A DNA stretch of 64,000 nt, taken from NCBI GenBank assembly GCA_963920525.1, contig OY986438.1:126734920-126798919 (forward strand), given 5' to 3'. This document shows positions 58,417 to 64,000 of the stretch, one piece after another (positions within the stretch are counted from its first letter, which is position 1; the number at the start of each line of letters is the position of its first letter). The notes under the pieces were generated by a model, which ran no database searches, was not told where the DNA came from, and saw only the letters and a program-made list of their open reading frames with translations. The stretch comes from Dichetophora obliterata (lineage: Eukaryota; Arthropoda; Insecta; Diptera; Sciomyzidae). A program made the position numbers and the translations under genes.

Positions 58417-59017
58417 CACTGTAGGTAAATTTTCTTTTACTTTTGGAAAGACACAAAGAAACGCTGAGACACGTTAACTTAATTTTCGGTCGTAGAATTT
58501 AGTGGAATATTCAGTTTTTCCAAATTCTCGAGATATTCAGATTTTTGTTATTTGACTATTATTTGACCATCATTTAAAAATTTTTTATAGTATTTTAACA
58601 ATTAGTTTTTATTGTATTTTCGAAAGTACCTCCGACGTGAAAATCAAGTAAGCTTTGTGTAATCTATGATTTTTCAAAGATTAAGCAATTTTGCATTTCT
58701 CTCCATTTTGACCAAATTTGAATGTTAAACGTAAAATCTTAAAAAAAAATCGTAAAATTTTTTCACTCAAGTTAGTATTTTTATACGTAAATTAAACTCT
58801 GAAAGTTTAAGCAAGATCGGAGGTGGTCAAAATTGTTGTTCTCCAAAAATAAGGAAAATATAACTGAAAATAGCTCTAAAAGTGACTAAATTTCAATCGC
58901 AAATATCTCGAGACTTTGATCTTATTGGGAAAGACTAAGTATGCCACTAAATTATACGACCAAAAAATAAGTTTATGTGTCTCGGAATTTTCGTGTCTTT
59001 TTGACGTCCCTACAGTG
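58417..59017. mobile_element. CACTG-ended element, 601 bp, TTA duplication
   Basis: Ends CACTGTAGG inverted and perfect over nine bases. The arms stay alignable for about 130 bases (AGACAC, GGTCGTA-AATTTAGTGG, CTCGAGATATT). TTA lies on both sides (58414-58416, 59018-59020). A CACTR start with a 3-bp duplication is the CACTA/EnSpm pattern; with such a short duplication this remains tentative. Confidence 0.65.
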
Positions 59018-59418
59018 TTATTAAATGAACGTAAAAGTGAAGTTCATTGATACATTTGTCAGCTTCACGATTTCTTAAGCTGTGTGTGACTATCGCCAAG
59101 TAGTTTTAAAAAAATGTTCTCCTCAAATTTTAGCGGTGGCACTTCGTCTCAAGTACATCAATTAATGTATGCAGTTACGAGTCCAGAATTTTTCGCTGCA
59201 ATTTATTTTATACATAAAATATATTAATTTACGTCAGCTTTAACAACAGTATGTTAAAAATCGATAAAGATCTAATAGAATGATGTTATGGTTAAGCGCT
59301 ATTAAATATTCATAAGGATATTTCTATGAAAGAAGAAACTGTCGTCGATAAATTGGCTACGCGTTAAAAAAAAAATTAATGAACTAACTATTTAAGTATC
59401 TACAACTGTATATATTAA

Positions 59419-60185
59419 GGCACCTAATGCTCCATAGAAAAGAAAAAATTTGATCGAGTCTTTCCCTCAAAATAAGCCTGGGCTTATGTTATGATGATTC
59501 CCCAAATATTTCGACTCTACTGATAGCCATCCGTGAGTTGGAATGGTTTGAAATAACTTCTAAAAATCGATTTTTGTGTAAAAATATTGGCTGGCTTAAT
59601 AGTTAAAAAAAACAAACTATCAGAAATTATAGGCCGGAAAAATCACCTCCAATCTGCATCAAAAAATTTTTGATATTTTTTATATTATTTCCATACAAAA
59701 ACTTTAAAATTTGAAATAACTTCATAACTTTTTTTTAATTTCTTACAATATATTTTCAGTAGGTGTTTATTTTATAAATAATATTTTAGTTTTCTTTGTT
59801 TCAGTTTAAGCAATTCTGGCCAGCAATTCTGACCAGTGAGGATATCACTAGAAATAATTAAGTTTTTTGAACTTAAGTGAAAATAACTTAAAAAAAAATC
59901 ATAAAAGTGTACCAAAAATATTATTATTTTTAATTCGAATGCAAAAATTGTAAATTTTTGATGCAGATTGGGAGAACTTTTTCAAAAATACTATTTCAGA
60001 AAATTTCACTTTTTCTAACTAACACACCAGCCAATATTTTGACAAAAAACTCAATTCTTAGAGGTTATTTCAAACCATTGCTGCTCAAGGATGGCTATCG
60101 CTAGAGTCCAAATATAATCCATCATAATATAAGCCAAGGATTATTTTGAGGAACTGCCCCGAACAACTTTTTTTCGTGTGGCGCC
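59419..60185. mobile_element. long-TIR element, 767 bp, TTAA duplication
   Basis: Ends GGCACC and inverted GGCGCC, flanked by TTAA (59415-59418, 60186-60189). The arms remain alignable for about 250 bases, sharing CCTCAAAATAA, GGCTTAT-TTATGATG, GATAGCCATCC, AATGGTTTGAAATAAC, AAAATATTGGCTGG and TTTTGATGCAGATTGG. A TTAA target suggests a piggyBac- or Kolobok-mobilised MITE. The frame 60085-60321 minus overlaps an arm and is not a gene. Confidence 0.75.
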
Positions 60186-60189
60186 TTAA

Positions 60190-60503
60190 GGTATGTATGT
60201 TTTTCTTTCTTTTTAAAATTTCTGTTTTCGTTATATTACTTAAATAAATACTTGTCGTCCTGCTCCAAATGAAGCGATTGAATCGACTTTTTATATTTTT
60301 TCCCGTCCCCCCATCACCCATTAGAATCCACAGCTTTGTAAACAGCTAACACAAGTTCAAATAGAAATTGAGTAGGGAAATTAACCCCATGGTATTACAA
60401 TGGGCCTCATTGGCTTAAGTGTGTCTTTGAAAAGTGACAGCTACTCTAACCTAACCTAACCAACCCCCCTCCCTCCATATGAAACACATATGTACGGCGT
60501 TGC
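60190..60503. other. repeat-like spacer with CCTAA units
   Basis: CTAACCTAACCTAACCAACC near 60448 follows GGCTTAAGTGTGTC and GACAGCTAC text. This wording looks like a dispersed dipteran repeat end. It is too short to be a telomere remnant and is not assigned further. Confidence 0.4.
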
Positions 60504-60629
60504 ATAAATATATTAATTTCTCCATGAATATAAAACCTTTAAAGTCGGCGCTAATATAATCAGTCTTTTATAAAATAAGCGCACCGGCTTTTAAGGTTTT
60601 ATATTCATGGAGAAATTAATATATTCATG
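60504..60629. repeat. near-perfect hairpin, arms about 48 bp
   Basis: The left arm contains ATATTAATTTCTCCATGAAT, TAAAACCTT and CGGCGC. The right arm carries the same text reverse-complemented with about five mismatches, around a 29-base loop. It lies 250 bp upstream of the LINE ORF1. Confidence 0.75.
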
Positions 60630-60786
60630 AAAATTATACAAAATAGAAAAAAATTCCAATAATAAGATTTCCAATTTAAATATTTATATAAATAAATTAT
60701 AAAATTTGACCAAGAATTAATGTGAAAAGTAATTTTAAATTATTTTTACTTTGTAGTGGTTTTGAAGGTGGTTTTTTTTTGTTGTT

Positions 60787-60835
60787 AAAAAGCTTTTTAT
60801 ATATATAATGATAAAAGCTTTTTATATATATAATG
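60787..60835. repeat. tandem pair, unit about 24 bp
   Basis: AAAAGCTTTTTATATATATA followed by ATG occurs twice in a row just upstream of ORF1, ending 44 bases before its start codon. It could be part of the LINE 5' UTR or a simple duplication. Confidence 0.7.
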
Positions 60836-60878
60836 GATATTGAAGTGTTAATTAAACAAAATAAGTAAACAATAAACA

Positions 60879-62774
60879 ATGGAACCTGCTTGTGCTAAAA
60901 TTAACTGCTCTATTGAGGACAAAGGTGCAATTAAGCTAAGTTGCAATGGTCTTTGCGGAAAATCTTACCACGGCACTTGTGTGGGAATGACTAAAAGAAG
61001 TTTAAACTACTTTCAAGAATACACATCACATTTTAAATTCTTCTGTGATGAGTGCATGGATCTATCACTATCCCATGTTATGCTCGCCATAAAATGTCTT
61101 AGCGACTCCTTGAACGTGATGCATTCGGCTAATAAGCAAGTCATCAGTAAAATACCGAATTTCGAAATAATGACTCACGTATCCGATGATCATGCAAGGG
61201 TAGAGTCCATCTGCAAAGCAAATAACACGGATATCTCAAATGTTTCTAAAAACTTGAGAATTCTAACTGATTTAGTCAAAGATAGCGAAAAAAATTTTAT
61301 TTGGAAAACGGCCATAAGCGAGCTTAATATAGAAGTAAAAAAAAGCCTCGACGTTTTAAAAAACGATAATACAGCCAAAAATATACTGAGCCTGCTAACA
61401 TCTTTGCGCTATGATGTGGATATCGCACTTCAGTCAGGCAAACCCCAACCATCACCTCCGCAATCAGATCCAATGTTGGAAATATTACATCAAAAAATAA
61501 GTGATATCAGTGATGATCTTGAAGTGTTTCGAGTGACGCTTGCAGATGTAATGGATGAAATAAGATCTGCACCCAATAGAGCTGAAATAAGTTATCCACA
61601 AGCCTCTCATCATAACTCTTCCTCTATTTTCGAGGAAATAATGGAAGCATCTATTCGTTTGCCACAGGTCACCTCTTTACCAGCTAATCTGAATTCTTTA
61701 ACTGCCTATGACACTACGGAACATATAACACCGATTGCTACTCCTCAAAATGTTACAATGAATCCACCCCAAATCGGATCTCCACCATCAACAGTACCCA
61801 CAATAGCTCATTCTATTCGTTCATCAACAATTTCTCCAAAACAAAACAAAAATACCAATAACTCACAACCTGGATCTCCCTCTGCCACTTCACCTTGCGG
61901 CGACTCACCACCAATTGCAGCCCCTCGTACCAACTTAATCCATAAGTTTGGAACGTCATGGACTTCAACTCAATGGCAGAATAGAATAAAGAAACTCCAT
62001 GATTCTAATGAAATTGACAAGACCACTCTGTTCATTAAGGGCCCATCAGTTAAAACAACTATATCCTGGATGAGCACTTACTTTCGTAATAAATGTGGCA
62101 TATCTATTACAAACTGTTCAAAGATATCCAATAAAGCAAAAAAATTCTGCAGTTTCAAACTAAACATCCCAAGTCAATATGCGTGGATGTTCTTGAACAA
62201 CAGCGGTGAGAGACACGGCGAATGGTTAATAACCGAATGGACGAATAAGCCTGGGAAAAAGTCTAAGAAATCAAGATCTTTACAAAGTTCTGGCAGTTCA
62301 AGAATCGAATCTTCTGAAAGGAATCCTAACATTAACAAGAATCCATTATCTAAAAGTAATTATAGTTCTTGCTCTAACTCTTTTCCGTATATAAATTCCC
62401 GTCCTAACTCTAAATCTAAGTTAAACTCTTATTCTAATTTTAATCTTAATTCTAAGAATCCTCTATATAAAAGAAATGTAAACCTACCTGTTCTTGAATC
62501 CAAACCTTATTCATCAAACAAGTTTGTGCAACCTAAGTCCCACCATAATTCAGATTCTAATTGGAATCTGAAAACTAGCATTTTCCCCATATTTTCTCCC
62601 ATAATTAACCAGAATACGGCTTCATCTTATAATAAGATGATTACTGGAAGCAATCTAGCATCTAAACCGCCAACTCATCAAACACGTAAACGGATTTCAT
62701 TTAATCTTAACAATAATGAAACCAATTGTGAGAAATATCCAAACTTTATCCATTCTCATACTCTTAATCCTTAA
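60879..62774 (+). CDS. LINE ORF1 protein with PHD-type zinc finger (631 aa)
   Basis: ORF1 of a non-LTR retrotransposon, expected to bind element RNA. The start has an ideal fly context (AAACAATGG). Residues 5-59 form a C4HC3 finger: C5, C10, C22, C26, H31, C34, C56, C59, matching PHD-type ORF1 fingers of the CR1 group. Residues about 70-240 are helical and could form a coiled coil. About 250-350 is Ser/Pro/Thr-rich. About 352-457 is a compact basic block (FGTSWTSTQWQNRIKKLHDS, TLFIKGP, WMFLNNSGERHGEWLITEW). The rest is Ser/Asn/Lys-rich low complexity. No stop or frameshift was seen. Downstream ORFs overlap it in the other two frames. It is a transposon gene, not a host chromatin protein. Confidence 0.8.
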   Translation: MEPACAKINCSIEDKGAIKLSCNGLCGKSYHGTCVGMTKRSLNYFQEYTSHFKFFCDECMDLSLSHVMLAIKCLSDSLNVMHSANKQVISKIPNFEIMTHVSDDHARVESICKANNTDISNVSKNLRILTDLVKDSEKNFIWKTAISELNIEVKKSLDVLKNDNTAKNILSLLTSLRYDVDIALQSGKPQPSPPQSDPMLEILHQKISDISDDLEVFRVTLADVMDEIRSAPNRAEISYPQASHHNSSSIFEEIMEASIRLPQVTSLPANLNSLTAYDTTEHITPIATPQNVTMNPPQIGSPPSTVPTIAHSIRSSTISPKQNKNTNNSQPGSPSATSPCGDSPPIAAPRTNLIHKFGTSWTSTQWQNRIKKLHDSNEIDKTTLFIKGPSVKTTISWMSTYFRNKCGISITNCSKISNKAKKFCSFKLNIPSQYAWMFLNNSGERHGEWLITEWTNKPGKKSKKSRSLQSSGSSRIESSERNPNINKNPLSKSNYSSCSNSFPYINSRPNSKSKLNSYSNFNLNSKNPLYKRNVNLPVLESKPYSSNKFVQPKSHHNSDSNWNLKTSIFPIFSPIINQNTASSYNKMITGSNLASKPPTHQTRKRISFNLNNNETNCEKYPNFIHSHTLNP

Positions 62775-63021
62775 AGCCCCTGATTCAACATGCATTGAAG
62801 GCAAGACCAAAACTAATCTTAGAGTATTAATTCAGCAAGAAGGTCTTCCTACCGGTGTTGAAGACTTGCGTAATTTATTTGTCCGCTTTCACGAGCACCT
62901 GGGTGTAACGGTTGATCAAGTCAAGGTGGATCTGGAAACCTATGGCGCTCATGTCAGAGCTAAACATGTTTCTCTTCTTCAAAAATCTCGTAAAGAGCAA
63001 CAGCAATATTATCGTTCCTAA
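62716..63021 (+). CDS. small ORF bridging LINE ORF1 and ORF2 (101 aa)
   Basis: Overlaps ORF1 by 59 bases at its start and ORF2 by 56 bases at its end; all three use different frames. After the overlap it reads LRVLIQQEGLPTGVEDLRNL, FVRFHEHLGVTVDQVKVDLE and TYGAHVRAKHVSLL, a charged, helical-looking segment without homopolymers. No domain is recognised. It may be a separate protein, a C-terminal extension of ORF1 reached by frameshifting, or a former part of ORF1 cut off by a mutation. The unusual composition for non-coding DNA makes a coding origin likely. Confidence 0.5.
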   Translation: MKPIVRNIQTLSILILLILKAPDSTCIEGKTKTNLRVLIQQEGLPTGVEDLRNLFVRFHEHLGVTVDQVKVDLETYGAHVRAKHVSLLQKSRKEQQQYYRS

Positions 63022-64000
63022 CTCTTCTTTCTTAAATATATTCTACCATAACTGTGGCGGCATGAGAAGCAAATTAAACAAACTTTATGTTGACGCTAAA
63101 TCATGCCACTTCAATGTCCTAGTATTCACTGAGACATGGCTAAACGAAACCTTCAATAATGAGGAAATTCTTGATAGCAATTGGACTGTCTTCAGAAACG
63201 ATCGGGACTACTCCTCAACAGGTCTTTCTCGAGGAGGTGGTGTCCTTGTAGCATCTCACAATTCCCTTTTAAGTGAGCTAATAGACACACCTAACCATAA
63301 ACTGTTCGATCACCGAATTATTAGAGTTTTTTCAGGTAAAAGTCTCAATGTGTACATAGGTGTCGTTTACATTCCTCCCGGCTCAAGTGAAACAACATAC
63401 AACGAGCTATGTGAAACACTGACCACCTTAACCTCCTCCCTAAAAGAGGAAGATAAAGTTGTTATTCTTGGTGACTTCAATCGCCCAAATATATCTTTTG
63501 TCACCGACGAAAACGACAACTTTCTTCTTCCTGTAAATCTTTCTAATGCCATAGACTTCAACTTACTTAGCACCTTTTATGGCAGTGATTTGCAGCAAGT
63601 CTCTTCTGTACAAAATCAGAATGGCAGATGGTTGGACCTAATTTTTACTAACTCGTATGAAGAAGTGAAGGTTAGTCCATGCATGGGAGCAGAAAATTTA
63701 TTAACCAACACTGTTCATCATACAGCCTTAAAAGTTGTTTTCTCTGCTAATGACATCAACTTTACCCAGTCTTATAATAACACCATTACGTACGATTACC
63801 TCAACGCCGATTATGAAAGAATAAAATGTTATCTTAGTTCTCTAAATTGGAATCATCTTCTATTCAATTTAGATTTAGACAGTGCTGTCTCTATATTTTA
63901 TCAGCACATTTTTACCGCTATCGAAAGTTATGTGCCAATAATAAAGAAAAAGAATAAGCTCACTGAACCATGGCTAGACAACAATCTCAGATTTTTGAGG
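62966..64000 (+). CDS. LINE ORF2, APE-type endonuclease domain (partial, runs off the window)
   Basis: The frame is open for 345 codons to the last base of the window. The chosen ATG (AAACATG) is the first in frame that keeps the whole domain. Motifs in order: YHNCGGMRSKLNKL near residue 26, VFTETWLN near 53 with the metal-binding Glu, RGGGVLVAS, NVYIGVVYIPPGS, VVILGDFN near 166 with the catalytic Asp/Asn, WLDLIFTN near 222, and VHHTAL near 249 with the catalytic His. This is the endonuclease that nicks target DNA for target-primed reverse transcription. The RT domain should follow beyond 64000. No defect was seen, so the element may be intact here. Confidence 0.85.
   Translation, partial: MFLFFKNLVKSNSNIIVPNSSFLNIFYHNCGGMRSKLNKLYVDAKSCHFNVLVFTETWLNETFNNEEILDSNWTVFRNDRDYSSTGLSRGGGVLVASHNSLLSELIDTPNHKLFDHRIIRVFSGKSLNVYIGVVYIPPGSSETTYNELCETLTTLTSSLKEEDKVVILGDFNRPNISFVTDENDNFLLPVNLSNAIDFNLLSTFYGSDLQQVSSVQNQNGRWLDLIFTNSYEEVKVSPCMGAENLLTNTVHHTALKVVFSANDINFTQSYNNTITYDYLNADYERIKCYLSSLNWNHLLFNLDLDSAVSIFYQHIFTAIESYVPIIKKKNKLTEPWLDNNLRFLR

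Noticed and set aside
60442..60466. CCTAA repeats as a telomeric remnant
   Set aside because: Only about three units, embedded in dispersed-repeat-like text; flies lack simple TTAGG telomeres.
60879..61060. PHD finger as part of a host chromatin gene
   Set aside because: The finger is followed by an ORF1-like protein and an APE-type endonuclease in adjoining frames, which fits a LINE.
1..64000. CRISPR arrays, bacterial operons, riboswitches
   Set aside because: The sequence is eukaryotic in every respect; no regularly spaced identical repeats with unique spacers were seen.
1..64000. LTR retrotransposon or endogenous retrovirus
   Set aside because: No gag, protease, integrase or envelope-like blocks and no paired long terminal repeats were noticed.

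Overview
This window looks like non-coding, transposon-dense DNA from a higher dipteran. It is strongly A+T rich with long homopolymers and short reading frames. Its decayed elements are mariner, Tc1, piggyBac and CR1/jockey-type LINEs, plus a tRNA-derived SINE whose core recalls tephritid or other schizophoran SINEs. The organism call is inference from element content; no host gene was found that would fix it. Only two weak host-gene candidates are listed: a possible small secreted protein (minus strand, 25022-25411) and a possible terminal exon (plus strand, 21675-21884). The window therefore reads as intergenic or long-intron sequence.

Layout. 1-5 kb: anonymous A+T-rich DNA and a LINE 3' end (4470-5050). 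5.4-6.0 kb: hAT-type MITE with an 8-bp target duplication. 7.1-15 kb: a nested stack. A low-complexity fold-back repeat carries a Harbinger-type element with a TTA duplication, which is itself split by a Tc1 element with TA duplication and IR/DR ends. A 5'-truncated LINE sits in the other arm, and a second fold-back follows. 16-24 kb: a MITE carrying a tRNA-like segment, a Tourist-like MITE, a Tc1 remnant between CTAG-rich repeats, a SINE and a LINE fragment. 26-32.4 kb: a mariner remnant, a LINE reverse transcriptase relic, and a second mariner split into two halves by about 1.7 kb of foreign DNA that holds two small MITEs. 35.4-38.4 kb: a long-inverted-repeat element, a piggyBac-type MITE and another small MITE. 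41.6-43.1 kb: a second copy of the 12-14 kb LINE family. 44.0-45.3 kb: two adjacent non-autonomous elements. 47.7-48.3 kb: second copy of the tRNA-like MITE with its core duplicated. 50.8-53.2 kb: a nearly complete piggyBac element. 53.9-60.6 kb: several inverted-repeat elements. 60.9-64.0 kb: the 5' part of the best-preserved LINE (PHD-finger ORF1, a small overlapping ORF, and an APE-type endonuclease ORF2 that runs off the window).

How it fits together. Autonomous elements are mostly broken by frameshifts, stops or insertions. The exceptions are the terminal LINE, which is open as far as it can be seen, and piggyBac, which has one stop and one homopolymer indel. The short-TIR elements carry target duplications diagnostic of their helper transposases (TA, TTA, TTAA, 8 bp, 9 bp), so the region records many independent transposition waves. 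The most unusual structures are the TIR elements with tRNA-like cores, the shared 3' flank of the two LINE copies, the three-ORF overlap of the terminal LINE, and a candidate 64-nt intron in piggyBac.
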